Below are positions 53,766 through 62,752 of a stretch of DNA of 64,000 bases, one piece after another (positions within the stretch are counted from its first letter, which is position 1; the number at the start of each line of letters is the position of its first letter). The notes under the pieces are model-generated. The model made no database searches, was not told the DNA's origin, and worked only from the letters and a program-made list of their open reading frames with translations. The stretch is from positions 5,084,001 through 5,148,000 of the forward strand of contig NZ_CP117430.1 in assembly GCF_030687395.1 (NCBI RefSeq), written 5' to 3'. The position numbers were made by a program, and so were the translations under genes. This DNA comes from Pseudomonas wuhanensis. Lineage in GTDB: Bacteria; Pseudomonadota; Gammaproteobacteria; Pseudomonadales; Pseudomonadaceae.

Positions 53766-54458
53766 ATGCGTGTTGACCGCTTCCTCAGCAACCTGCCCCG
53801 CTTCAACCGTAAGCAGGTACGCCTATTGCTGGTGGAAAAACGCGTCAGGGTCGACGGAGAAGTCGTCAGCGACCCTCACGCCGAGGTGCTCGAGTTCAGC
53901 CGCGTGGAAGTCGACGACGAGGTGCTGCAAGCTGGCAAGCCGGCCCGCTACTTCATGCTGCACAAACCGCCCGGTTGCGTCAGTGCCACCCGCGACCCGC
54001 AACACCCGACGGTACTCGACCTGATCGATGAACCGGGCAAGGATGACTTGCACATCGCCGGCCGCCTGGACTTCAACACCACCGGACTGATGCTGATCAC
54101 CAACGATGGCAGCTGGTCGCGACGCCTGACCCAACCGCAGACCAAACTACCCAAGGTGTACTACGTCGAGACCGAGCAGGAGATCACTGCCGAATACGCG
54201 ATCACCTTCGCCAAAGGGCTGTATTTCGCCTTCGAAGACCTCACCACACAACCTGCCGAACTGGTCTTGCTCGGGCCAAAATCGGCGCGCTTGAGCATCG
54301 TCGAAGGCCGCTATCATCAGGTAAAACGGATGTTCGGCCACTTCGACAACAAGGTGGTGCGCCTGCACCGCGAATGCATGGGACCGCTGGTACTCGACGC
54401 TGTGTTGAAGCCCGGCGAGTACCGGCCGTTGAGTCGTGAAGAGATCCGAATGATCTAA
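53766..54458 (+). CDS. rsuA: 16S rRNA pseudouridine synthase, RsuA type
   Basis: 230 residues: S4-like N-domain (MRVDRFLSNLPRFNRKQVRLLL), then the catalytic motif HIAGRLDFNTTGLMLITNDG with its Asp, and VEGRYHQVKRMFGHFDNKV. It isomerises U516 of 16S rRNA. It follows the CWC gene by 45 bases. Confidence 0.92.
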   Translation: MRVDRFLSNLPRFNRKQVRLLLVEKRVRVDGEVVSDPHAEVLEFSRVEVDDEVLQAGKPARYFMLHKPPGCVSATRDPQHPTVLDLIDEPGKDDLHIAGRLDFNTTGLMLITNDGSWSRRLTQPQTKLPKVYYVETEQEITAEYAITFAKGLYFAFEDLTTQPAELVLLGPKSARLSIVEGRYHQVKRMFGHFDNKVVRLHRECMGPLVLDAVLKPGEYRPLSREEIRMI

Positions 54459-54774
54459 GCAGACGACCGCTCAGCAGATGTTGTCGAACAATTTACGAAA
54501 GATACTTGCGCGATGACGTGACCCCTGCTTGAATCAGGACGTCGGCGCGAAACGTGACCGACGAGTCACCAAAACTACTCTAAGAAACTTTTTGCCGGCA
54601 GAGAACCCTCAGGTTCCGCCTTCCCCCGGCAAACTGCCCGCTTATAACAATACCCGTCGACCAGCGTGCAATGGATCGACATGGGCCTTCAAAAATTCCA
54701 GGCGTATGCCTACCTGTCACAAAGCTCGTGCAATCTGATTTGCGCGCATACCCGCTTGCCAGGAGTCTTATGTC
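54459..54774. other. Intergenic region before phaG
   Basis: 316 bases. The only structure I see is a long hairpin with arms tttgccgg/ccggcaaa (54591-54598, 54626-54633) and inner gaacc/ggttc (54603-54607 and 54612-54616). No other gene is evident. A 5' leader structure of phaG is possible. Confidence 0.5.
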
Positions 54775-55659
54775 ATGAGGCCAGAAATCGCTGTGCTGGA
54801 TATACAGGGTCAGTACCGGGTTTACACGGAGTTCTATCGCGCAGACGCCGCAGAAAAGACCATCATTCTGGTCAACGGCTCGATGTCCACGACTGCGTCG
54901 TTTGCACAGACCGTGAAAAACCTTTACCCAGAGTTCAATGTGGTGTGCTACGACCAGCCCTACGCGGGCAAGTCCAAGGCCCACAATCTGCATGAGAAGA
55001 TGCTTACAAAGGAAATCGAAGGGCAGATCCTCCTTGAGCTGATCGACCACTTCGCCGCCGAGCATGTGCTGTCGTTTTCCTTTGGTGGCGCCGCCACGCT
55101 CGTCGCCCTCGCCCAACAGCCACGGCGCATCGAAAAGGCTGTGATCAGCTCGTTCTCGCCGGTGGTCAACGAGCACATGCTCGACTACCTTGAGCGCGGT
55201 GTCGATTATCTCGGCAGCCGTGACGGGAACCGGGTCGGTGACTTGGTGAACAGCACCATCGGCAAACACCTGCCCTCGCTGTTCAAGCGCTTCAACTACC
55301 GTCACGTCAGTTCGTTGGCCGAACATGAATACGGGCAGATGCATTTTCACATCAGCGACGTGCTCAACAGCGACCGCCAGTGCTACCTGAACGCGGCAAA
55401 GAAAATCAACGTGCCGGTGCTGTTCATGAACGGCGAATGGGACGAGTACACCGCCGCCGCCGATGCCAAGCTGTTCGCCGGCCATGTGCAGCACAGCACC
55501 TTCAGCACCCTTCAGGCCACCGGCCACTTTCTCGACATGGAGCACAAAGCTGCCTGCCGAGACAGCCGCAACGCACTGCTGGGCTTCCTGAAACCGGCGC
55601 AACACGAAAGCCGACCGCGTTACCAGTACGTCCAGGACCACCATGCATTGGCAATTTGA
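54775..55659 (+). CDS. phaG: (R)-3-hydroxyacyl-ACP:CoA transacylase-type alpha/beta hydrolase PhaG
   Basis: 294 residues, nearly identical in layout to P. putida PhaG (MRPEIAVLDIQGQYRVYTEFYRADAAE..., FKRFNYRHVSSL, ...HALAI). The nucleophile serine is in FSFGGAATL, with Asp in NGEWDEYT and His in ATGHFLDME. PhaG links fatty-acid synthesis to medium-chain polyhydroxyalkanoates and is related to RhlA. It stands alone here. Confidence 0.9.
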   Translation: MRPEIAVLDIQGQYRVYTEFYRADAAEKTIILVNGSMSTTASFAQTVKNLYPEFNVVCYDQPYAGKSKAHNLHEKMLTKEIEGQILLELIDHFAAEHVLSFSFGGAATLVALAQQPRRIEKAVISSFSPVVNEHMLDYLERGVDYLGSRDGNRVGDLVNSTIGKHLPSLFKRFNYRHVSSLAEHEYGQMHFHISDVLNSDRQCYLNAAKKINVPVLFMNGEWDEYTAAADAKLFAGHVQHSTFSTLQATGHFLDMEHKAACRDSRNALLGFLKPAQHESRPRYQYVQDHHALAI

Positions 55660-55666
55660 AACAGAG

Positions 55667-55737
55667 TCATCGCGAGCAAGCTCAGCCCTGCAGCGTTAAA
55701 CGCATTCCTGTAGGAGCGAGGCTTGCCCGCGAATGAC
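55667..55737. repeat. REP-type imperfect inverted repeat
   Basis: tcatcgcgagcaagctcagccc at the left pairs imperfectly with gtaggagcgaggcttgcccgcgaatga (55711-55737). Typical REP cores on both sides, after phaG. Confidence 0.8.
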
Positions 55738-55840
55738 CGCTACGTGGTCGATGCTTTCGTTTCACCCGCGCTAAAGCCATCGCGCGCAAAGAAAAACTTC
55801 ATTTTCACGCGCACATCTGGTACAAAGTCAGCCGCTCTGA

Positions 55841-55914
55841 GCGGGTGTCGTATAATGGCATTACTCCAGCTTCCCAAGCTGATAACGAGGGTTCGATTCC
55901 CTTCACCCGCTCCA
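55841..55914 (+). tRNA. tRNA-Gly (CCC anticodon)
   Basis: 74 bases with encoded CCA. Acceptor GCGGGTG/CACCCGC, anticodon loop TTCCCAA giving CCC, T loop GGTTCGATTCC. Confidence 0.97.
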
Positions 55915-55967
55915 CTCAGATTTTCAGTCTTACGTCGTTTTTTGACGGGAGATGCAGGAACAGAAAT

Positions 55968-55993
55968 AACCGGCCTCGATGGCCGGTTTTTTT
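55968..55993 (+). terminator. Terminator downstream of tRNA-Gly
   Basis: Stem aaccggcc (55968-55975) / ggccggtt (55981-55988) followed by T's. Confidence 0.85.
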
Positions 55994-56212
55994 GTGTCTG
56001 GGGTTTGGTGGAATCGGGCTGGGGGCGCTTGGCCCTAATGCTGCTTTCCAGCCCTTGACGCCTCCCGTCCCGCATGCTAGCGAATGCTATACTTCCTACG
56101 AATTGCATGAAGTGTGCAACGTTCCCCCATGGGTACAGATACCGACTGCAAATCTCAGTTAGCGGCTACAGACAGAGGAGGTCTACAGCCAACACGAGAT
56201 GGGAGGTGTGGC

Positions 56213-56773
56213 ATGAATCGGCACTATTACATCAGTGACAATCTCGACGAACTCGAGGCCGTTGAAAATGAACTGGAAGCCAACGGCATCAATACCGAAC
56301 AAATTCATGTGCTCAGTGAACAAGTGGCGGATGTTGAAGAACATCACCTCCACGAGGTTAACTCGTTAATGAAACAGGATGTTGTTCACTCTGGCGAGAT
56401 TGGTGCTGTGGTCGGTGTGCCACTCGCGGCGCTGATCCTTGCCGGCGCCTATTGGCTGGGCTGGACCGAAACCGCCGCAGGCTGGATGCCGTTTATCTTC
56501 CTGGCCATTATCATATTTGGCTTCTGCATCTGGGAAGGCGGCTTTTTTGGTATCCAGGTGCCGAACGCTCACTTCCGCAATTTTAAACAGATGGTAGAAG
56601 AGGGAAAACACATCTTCTTCGTGGATGTTGAACCGAATCAGGAATCTATATTGGACCGGGTAATCGAACATCATCCAACGCTGACGGTCGCCGGCACGGG
56701 AACGGCAGCCCCCCACTGGACAGTGGCCTGGCAGCACAAATGGCATCAGTTCAAGCGAGTGATATCAGGTTAG
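56213..56773 (+). CDS. Two-helix membrane protein of unknown function
   Basis: 186 residues from the ATG at 56213, after GGGAGG. An acidic N-domain (NLDELEAVENELEANGINTEQIHVLSE) resembles the fold of stress-protein-17M-like modules, then two membrane segments (VVGVPLAALILAGAYWLGW, WMPFIFLAIIIFGFCIWEGGFFG) and a C-terminal soluble part. A TGC-TATACT extended -10 lies at 56085-56093. It is convergent with the cytochrome oxidase operon. I do not recognise its role. Confidence 0.75.
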   Translation: MNRHYYISDNLDELEAVENELEANGINTEQIHVLSEQVADVEEHHLHEVNSLMKQDVVHSGEIGAVVGVPLAALILAGAYWLGWTETAAGWMPFIFLAIIIFGFCIWEGGFFGIQVPNAHFRNFKQMVEEGKHIFFVDVEPNQESILDRVIEHHPTLTVAGTGTAAPHWTVAWQHKWHQFKRVISG

Positions 56774-56804
56774 CCCTGGAGGCTCATGGCCATCCGGAAG
56801 CTGC

Positions 56805-57122
56805 TTATTGGCCGAAGGAAATAACCCGGCTGAGGAAAACATAGTCTGCCTCGGTGGCCATCAGTCCGACGAGCACCAGTAAACACAACGGTGGCAATAA
56901 TATGGCGTAGACCATGGCCAACCGTTCCCAAGCCATGTGCATGAAGATGGAGACAATCAAACCTGCCTTCAACAACATGAACGTGATAATCAGGGCCCAC
57001 CGAAGGTAGCCATGGAAGTGGAAATAGTCGACAAGGTACGACAGCGTGCTGAGGACGAATAACAGCCCCCAAATTTTAAGGTACAAGCTGATTGGATGTT
57101 GCTGACCCTGAACATGTGCCAT
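56805..57122 (-). CDS. Cytochrome c oxidase subunit IV family protein
   Basis: 105 residues with three membrane segments, including LFVLSTLSYLVDYF and IITFMLLKAGLIVSIFMHM (the family MxHM). It is the prokaryotic subunit IV that helps stabilise the CuB centre. The ATG at 57122 is used. Last gene of the oxidase operon. Confidence 0.88.
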   Translation of the reverse strand: MAHVQGQQHPISLYLKIWGLLFVLSTLSYLVDYFHFHGYLRWALIITFMLLKAGLIVSIFMHMAWERLAMVYAILLPPLCLLVLVGLMATEADYVFLSRVISFGQ

Positions 57123-57135
57123 CACCCGTGCTCCT

Positions 57136-57849
57136 CTACCATAAATAGAAGAAAGCAAAAATAAACACCCACACCAAATCCACGAAGTGCCAGTAGAGCC
57201 CGGCTATCTCGACGTTCTGATAGTTTCCGGAGCGCTCATAATCTCCCCGCAATACTTTCATCGCCACAATGCCGAGGTAGAGGGCGCCAATAGACACATG
57301 CAGTCCGTGGAAACCGGTAATCATGAAAAAGCTGGCACCAAATTGCGCCGCCCCCATGGGGTTTCCCCAGGGGCGCACCCCTTCTGCAATCAGCTTGCTC
57401 CATTCAAATGCCTGCATGCCGACGAAGGTCACCCCCAAGGCAGCGGTCGCCAGCATCAGGGCAGCGGTTTTCGCGCGATTACGGCGATAGGCGAAATTAA
57501 CGGCCATGGCCATAGTGCCGCTGCTGCTGATCAGCACAAAGGTCATGATCGCGATCAGAATAAGCGGGATTTCTCTACCGCCAATCGTCAATGCGAACAC
57601 TTCACTGGGGTTCGGCCAAGCGGTGGTGATGGTCATGCGTACCGACATGTAGCCGGTTAAAAAACAGGTGAATATAAAAGTATCGCTGAGCAGGAATATC
57701 CACATCATCGCCTTGCCCCAGGGGACCTGCTTGAAGACCTCTCTATCCGAGGCCCAGTCGCTGGCGATGCCCTGCCATCCCGGTGCAGGCGGCGAGTCTG
57801 GCGGATTGGATGAACTGGATTCGCCTGGGGCAAGTGGATGCGATGCCAT
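57136..57849 (-). CDS. Cytochrome c oxidase subunit III
   Basis: 237 residues, heme-copper oxidase subunit III family: WIFLLSDTFIFTCFLTGYM, MITGFHGLHVSIGALYL and WHFVDLVWVFIFAFFYLW. It is the core subunit III of the operon. Thirteen bases separate it from subunit IV. Confidence 0.92.
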   Translation of the reverse strand: MASHPLAPGESSSSNPPDSPPAPGWQGIASDWASDREVFKQVPWGKAMMWIFLLSDTFIFTCFLTGYMSVRMTITTAWPNPSEVFALTIGGREIPLILIAIMTFVLISSSGTMAMAVNFAYRRNRAKTAALMLATAALGVTFVGMQAFEWSKLIAEGVRPWGNPMGAAQFGASFFMITGFHGLHVSIGALYLGIVAMKVLRGDYERSGNYQNVEIAGLYWHFVDLVWVFIFAFFYLW

Positions 57850-57855
57850 GGTTTT

Positions 57856-58548
57856 TCACCTCAGGCCGCAGAATCTGGCGATGGCTTCATAGGTTTGCGG
57901 CGTGCTGGCCAGCAGCGCGAATAGCACGAACCAAAGACCCAGTAAGTAATGCCAATAGGTGGTACAGAGCTCTACGCTGACGCTGAGTTGCGGCAACGGC
58001 ACGCGATGCAGGAATTTAGCGACGATTATGCTCCAGGCTATCAGCCCGCCCAGCAGGTGGAGCCCATGCAGACCGGTCAACAAGTAGAAGAAACTGTTGG
58101 CCGGATTGCTGGCGACAAAGTAGCCCCACGCGACAAACTGCTGCCAGACCCAGAGTTGCCCCACCAGAAAGGCAATGGCAAATACGCCCCCTAATACAAA
58201 ACCAATGACTGTTGCGTCCAGTCGAGCCTGTCGGGCGGCCATACGCGACCACTGCAGCGCGATGCAACTGACTACCAGAAAAGCCGAATTCAGCCATAGC
58301 TGCCATAGATTGGCTAACGGCGCCAAGGGGCCTGTCAGGGGGAGCCAGTCGGCCATTTGTGAACGGGCAATAAAGGCGAACAGGAAGAGAAAGAATAACG
58401 AACTCACCACCACCAGAAACAAGCGCAGGCCTACTCTTGCGATTTGGCTTCTATCGGCACCCTCGGGGGCCTGAATACCCTCAGGATCGCGATTCCAACT
58501 GCCGCCGGGGTCAGCGCCATCGGCGTTTCTCAATAGCAGCCTGCTCAT
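57856..58548 (-). CDS. Second subunit-III-like protein of the oxidase
   Basis: 230 residues, also of the heme-copper oxidase subunit III family but more divergent: FYLLTGLHGLHLLGGLIAW and ELCTTYWHYLLGLWFVLFAL. Its start overlaps the subunit I stop by ATGA. Two subunit III paralogues in one operon are found in caa3-type operons of this kind. Each could contribute different helices, which is inference. Confidence 0.85.
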   Translation of the reverse strand: MSRLLLRNADGADPGGSWNRDPEGIQAPEGADRSQIARVGLRLFLVVVSSLFFLFLFAFIARSQMADWLPLTGPLAPLANLWQLWLNSAFLVVSCIALQWSRMAARQARLDATVIGFVLGGVFAIAFLVGQLWVWQQFVAWGYFVASNPANSFFYLLTGLHGLHLLGGLIAWSIIVAKFLHRVPLPQLSVSVELCTTYWHYLLGLWFVLFALLASTPQTYEAIARFCGLR

Positions 58549-60320
58549 GTTTTAACGTCCACTATCTTGGTTCCGGCACTCAGTTGCCGCATCTGCTCCA
58601 GCTCCTCGGCGGAAACCGTTTGCGCAACGAAATCCTGCTCTATCCCCGGCACACTGTAGTCATAGGCCCAGCGATGCACGACCGGCAGCTTCGCTCCCCA
58701 GTTACCGTGAATCGGTGGGGTGTTCGGCGTTTGCCATTCCAGACTGGCCGCCCCCCACGGATTACTGCCTGCGGGTTTGCCCTTGAATGCACTCCAGGCC
58801 AGGTTGAACAGGAACAGCAACTGGGAAACGCCGACGATCAATGCGATCACCGTAATGAAGGCATTCAGCTCTTGCGCCGACTGCGGAATGAACGCGTAGT
58901 TTTCATAGGCGTAGTAACGGCGTGGCATGCCCTGGAAACCCAGGTAGTGCATGGGGAAGAAGATGGCGTAGGTGCCCAGAAAGGTAATCCAGAAATGCAG
59001 CTTGCCCAGGGTGTCGTTCAACATGCGCCCGGTGACTTTCGGGAACCAGTGATAAATGCCACCGAACACCACCAGTACCGGCGCGACCCCCATGACCATA
59101 TGAAAATGGGCGACGACGAAATAGGTGTCCGAGAGCGGAATATCCACGATCACATTGCCGAGAAACAACCCGGTCAGACCGCCGACCAGGAAGGTGACAA
59201 TAAAGGCCAGGGCAAACAGCATCGGCACGGTCAGATGGATGTCGCCCCGCCACAGAGTCAGCACCCAGTTATAGACTTTCAGTGCGGTCGGCACTGCAAT
59301 GATCAAGGTGGTGACGGCGAAGAAAAAGCCAAAGTAGGGGTTCATTCCGCTGACATACATATGGTGCGCCCAGACCACGAAGCTGAGTACGCCAATCGCA
59401 ATAATGGCCCACACCATCATTCGGTAGCCGAAGATATTTTTACGCGCATGCGTGCTGATCAAGTCGGAGACCAGACCAAACGCAGGCAGAGCAACGATGT
59501 AGACCTCCGGGTGGCCGAAGAACCAGAACAGGTGCTGGAACAAGATCGGGCTACCACCCTGGTGCTCGAGCTGCTGCCCAAGTGAAACCATCGCCGGCAT
59601 AAAGAAGCTGGTGCCCAACAGCTTGTCAAACAGCATCATGACCGCACTGACGAACAACGCCGGGAAGGCCAGCAAGGCCATGATCGAGGCCATGAAGATT
59701 CCCCATACGGAGAGCGGCATGCGAAACAATGTCATGCCGTGCGTGCGCGCCTGCAACACCGTGGTGACGTAGTTCAACCCGCCCATGGTGGCTGCCACAA
59801 TAAAAATCGCCAGTGAGACGAGCATCAGGACGATGCCCCACTCGACCCCCGGTGTTCCCTGAGAAATGGACTGTGGTGGATAGAGCGTCCAGCCCGAACC
59901 GGTGGGGCCGCCGGGGACAAAGAAACTGGAGAGCAACACCACTACCGCCAGCAGGTAGAACCAGTAACTCAGCATGTTGACATAGGGGAAGACCATGTCG
60001 CGGGCGCCCACCATCAGCGGGATCAGATAGTTACCGAAGCCACCCAGAAACAAGGCCGTCAGCAAGTAAATGACCATGATCATGCCGTGCATGGTCATCG
60101 CCTGATAGTAAGCACTGGCGTCCATGAACTCCAAAGTGCCGGGGAAGCCAAGCTGTATGCGCATCAAGCCGGACAACACCACGGCGATAACGCCCACGAA
60201 AATAGCCGTCAAGGAGTATTGAATGGCTATGACCTTGTGATCCTGACTCCAGATATATTTGGTCAGGAAGCTTTTGGGTTCGTGCAGTGCTTCTGTTTCG
60301 GCTTGCTCCGCATAGGCCAT
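58545..60320 (-). CDS. ctaD: Cytochrome c oxidase subunit I
   Basis: 591 residues with twelve or more helices. Heme and copper ligands are visible: MTMHGMIMV (low-spin heme His), WFFGHPEVYIVALP (CuB His, proton-path Glu, crosslinked Tyr), VWAHHMY (CuB His pair) and DTYFVVAHFHMVMG (the two heme His). It reduces oxygen to water and pumps protons. The ATG at 60320 is the start; codons upstream are not conserved. Confidence 0.96.
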   Translation of the reverse strand: MAYAEQAETEALHEPKSFLTKYIWSQDHKVIAIQYSLTAIFVGVIAVVLSGLMRIQLGFPGTLEFMDASAYYQAMTMHGMIMVIYLLTALFLGGFGNYLIPLMVGARDMVFPYVNMLSYWFYLLAVVVLLSSFFVPGGPTGSGWTLYPPQSISQGTPGVEWGIVLMLVSLAIFIVAATMGGLNYVTTVLQARTHGMTLFRMPLSVWGIFMASIMALLAFPALFVSAVMMLFDKLLGTSFFMPAMVSLGQQLEHQGGSPILFQHLFWFFGHPEVYIVALPAFGLVSDLISTHARKNIFGYRMMVWAIIAIGVLSFVVWAHHMYVSGMNPYFGFFFAVTTLIIAVPTALKVYNWVLTLWRGDIHLTVPMLFALAFIVTFLVGGLTGLFLGNVIVDIPLSDTYFVVAHFHMVMGVAPVLVVFGGIYHWFPKVTGRMLNDTLGKLHFWITFLGTYAIFFPMHYLGFQGMPRRYYAYENYAFIPQSAQELNAFITVIALIVGVSQLLFLFNLAWSAFKGKPAGSNPWGAASLEWQTPNTPPIHGNWGAKLPVVHRWAYDYSVPGIEQDFVAQTVSAEELEQMRQLSAGTKIVDVKT

Positions 60321-60369
60321 CACGTCATCCTCCTGTCGAAGTTTCGGTGCATTCCTGGCTGCTTTACGG

Positions 60370-61836
60370 CTACTTCCCTGGCTCCGCCTTGCTCGCATCA
60401 GCGTCGGCATTCGCTTTGGATTTGATAAAAGCGATCAGTGCGTTCAACTCCTGATCACTCGGAGCCAAGGCCGGCATGACGGCTGCATAGCCTTTGACGA
60501 TTTTGGCGTTGGGATTAAGGATCGAATCCTTTATATAACCCTCATCGACCTCGATACTCGTACCGTCGGCAAGGGGTTCTGTCTTGCCATACAGGCCCTG
60601 CCAGCTGGGGCCGACCCCCTTGCTGCCGTCGACACTGTGGCAGGTCAGACAGCCGAGCGACTCTGCCAGTCGCTGCCCCTGCGTCGCCAAGTCGTCACCT
60701 CTGTCCAACTTTTCGCTGGCAGAAGGTTCTTGCGGCGCGGCACCCAGTGATTTTATCAGGGCGACGACAGCACCCAGTTCATCTTCAGTGAGAGTATAGG
60801 CCACCATGACTGGCGGGTAGCCCTGTACCAGTCGGGCCTTCGGATCGAGGATCGACTCTTTCAGGTAGGCCTCATCGACCAGCACACTGGTGCCATCGGC
60901 AAGCTGTTCAGTGCGGCCGTACAGCCCCATCCATCCCGGGCCGAGACGGGTACTGCCATCCTGGCTATGGCAGGCACCGCAGCCGTATTGTTCGACCAAC
61001 TGGCGACCTTTTTCCAGCACGCTGTCCTGACTGGGTTTGGCAGCTGTCGTTAATGTTTGCGCAAAAGTCGGTTGGCTGTTCAGCCATTGATCGAAGGCGC
61101 CCCGCTCTTCCACGATCATCTGGCCGCGCATGTTGTAATGACCTAAACCACAATACTCAGCGCAAAGGATTTCATATTTCCCGGTTTTAGTCGGCGTAAA
61201 CCAAAAGTACGACACCATCCCCGGCACCATGTCCATCTTGCTGCGAATTTGCGGGATATAGAAATTGTGCAGTACATCTTTAGAACGCAGTAAAACTTTC
61301 ACTGGCTGATCGAGCGGAAGGCGAACTTCATTGCTTTTTATAAGCACATCGTCCTGCCCAACAGGATCCTTGGGATCAAGGCCGAGGGGATTGGTGAAAT
61401 CAACAAACTTAATATCCGATTTACCCAGCTTCCCGTCCTGGCCGGGAAAACGAAAGGCCCACTGCCACTGCTGGGCGACCACTTCAAGTTCATAAGCATT
61501 TTTCGGCACGCGGATGAAATCACTGTAAACCACCAGGCCTGGCGCCAACATCGCGGCAATACCTACCGAGGTCACGATAATCAACCATGTTTCCAGTTTT
61601 TTATTTTCTGGCTGATAGTGCGCCCTGGCACCCTCCTTATGACGATAACGCATCACGGCGACCGCCATAAACACCGTGATGGCGATGAAAAAAATTCCGC
61701 TAATGATCAGGGTGATGAACAGGGTGGTGTCTATTGATCCCCAGTTAGAGGCTGCCGGTGTCGCATGCCAAGGCGCTAGTAGATGGAAGAGTACCGATGC
61801 AATAACGATTAGTATCAAGATAATTGCTATTGCCAT
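60370..61836 (-). CDS. Cytochrome c oxidase subunit II with two C-terminal cytochrome c domains
   Basis: 488 residues. Two N-terminal helices, then the CuA domain (His190, Cys225, Glu227, Cys229, His233, Met236 in CAEYCGLGHYNM). Two cytochrome c domains follow, each about 110 residues: CGACH (286-290) with Met344 and CLTCH (396-400) with Met454. The domains are internal duplicates (GLYGRTEQLADGTS / GLYGKTEPLADGTS). Subunit II of a caa3-type oxidase that carries its own electron-delivery hemes. It is the first gene of the operon. Confidence 0.95.
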   Translation of the reverse strand: MAIAIILILIVIASVLFHLLAPWHATPAASNWGSIDTTLFITLIISGIFFIAITVFMAVAVMRYRHKEGARAHYQPENKKLETWLIIVTSVGIAAMLAPGLVVYSDFIRVPKNAYELEVVAQQWQWAFRFPGQDGKLGKSDIKFVDFTNPLGLDPKDPVGQDDVLIKSNEVRLPLDQPVKVLLRSKDVLHNFYIPQIRSKMDMVPGMVSYFWFTPTKTGKYEILCAEYCGLGHYNMRGQMIVEERGAFDQWLNSQPTFAQTLTTAAKPSQDSVLEKGRQLVEQYGCGACHSQDGSTRLGPGWMGLYGRTEQLADGTSVLVDEAYLKESILDPKARLVQGYPPVMVAYTLTEDELGAVVALIKSLGAAPQEPSASEKLDRGDDLATQGQRLAESLGCLTCHSVDGSKGVGPSWQGLYGKTEPLADGTSIEVDEGYIKDSILNPNAKIVKGYAAVMPALAPSDQELNALIAFIKSKANADADASKAEPGK

Positions 61837-62147
61837 GTTCTCTTCATCCTGTTCCTGTTGCTCATTGGTTATGCCAAAGCATCGCCACTGACGTCCAAGC
61901 AGGGCAGACAATGACCGCCCGTCCGGGCGGCAAAGTCAGTAAGAAGTATAGAACCATCGGGCTGTACCGTGAGGTTGGCAAGCGAGGCCCGGCTGCCAGC
62001 TATACTCAATTTCAGAGGACGGACGGCAGAGATCGGCTGGAAGCGGCCCAACAGACGAACCCTGCCTATGCGCGCCGCCAGGTAAGTGATGGCATTGAGA
62101 AGAGACAAGAGCCACCAAGTCCAGCAGTCCACGACGGAGGTTTCGTC
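61837..62147. other. Divergent intergenic region upstream of the oxidase operon
   Basis: 311 bases with the promoters of the cox operon and of the small gene to the right. Frames in this stretch do not look coding. No specific sites are clear. Confidence 0.5.
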
Positions 62148-62483
62148 ATGAGTGCCCTGACGATCGAAGGCTGGTGCAAGCCCAGCCCCGACCAGAAGTC
62201 CATCCCGATCGGTGAGATCCATTTTGACGTCGATGACCCCCTTCATCTGCGTCTGGAGCAAGCTGAAGAACGTCTACAAAAGACCCATGAGCCCGAAGCC
62301 ATGGTCGATGTCGACATGAGCACAATGGATTTGGTCTTGCCAGAGGGATATGGCCCCTTGTCCGACTGCCAGATGCGCGTCTATTTGCACTACGACCGCG
62401 GTCAGTTCCATTTGGTCGGGCATCGAGCGAGCGATGGAAGCTTGGTCTATTCTAACGCGGTTTTGATTGATCAGCTGCCGTAG
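62148..62483 (+). CDS. Small protein of unknown function, adjacent to the cox operon
   Basis: 111 residues, acidic, no signal peptide or membrane segment. Distinct parts: IPIGEIHFDVDDPLHLRLEQAEERL and DCQMRVYLHYDRGQFHLVGHRASDG. The ATG follows CGGAGG. I do not recognise a family. Its own terminator follows. Confidence 0.75.
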   Translation: MSALTIEGWCKPSPDQKSIPIGEIHFDVDDPLHLRLEQAEERLQKTHEPEAMVDVDMSTMDLVLPEGYGPLSDCQMRVYLHYDRGQFHLVGHRASDGSLVYSNAVLIDQLP

Positions 62484-62515
62484 AAGCTACGGCGTGATTC
62501 TCGGGGGAACACAAT

Positions 62516-62541
62516 AACCGGCCCGAAGTGGCCGGTTTTTT
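62516..62541 (+). terminator. Terminator
   Basis: Stem aaccggcc (62516-62523) / ggccggtt (62530-62537) followed by T's. Confidence 0.88.
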
Positions 62542-62696
62542 GTACCCGAAATTTGAGCGGCCCTTACCGTTCAGCGTCGCGGCAAAACCCTGCAATACAG
62601 AAAACAGGCTCTCCCCAAACCAACGCGACATGCCCTCCTAGGCTCGTTTCATGCCGTTCTTCCATCCGTATTCAGGATGCATGGGTGGTTATAGTG

Positions 62697-62724
62697 TTGA
62701 TTAGCGATTTTCAGTAGGTATAGT
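62697..62724 (+). promoter_or_regulatory. Sigma-70 promoter of the hicA/hicB operon
   Basis: TTGATT (62697-62702), 16 bases, then TATAGT (62719-62724), placed 29 bases before the hicA start codon. The boxes are close to consensus. Confidence 0.65.
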
Positions 62725-62752
62725 AACCACAAGCACACCACAGGGAGGTGAT

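Noticed and set aside
54588..54620. Possible AlgU promoter (gaaactt...tcag) before phaG
   Set aside because: The -35 box has an extra base and the -10 fit is poor; not enough to call.
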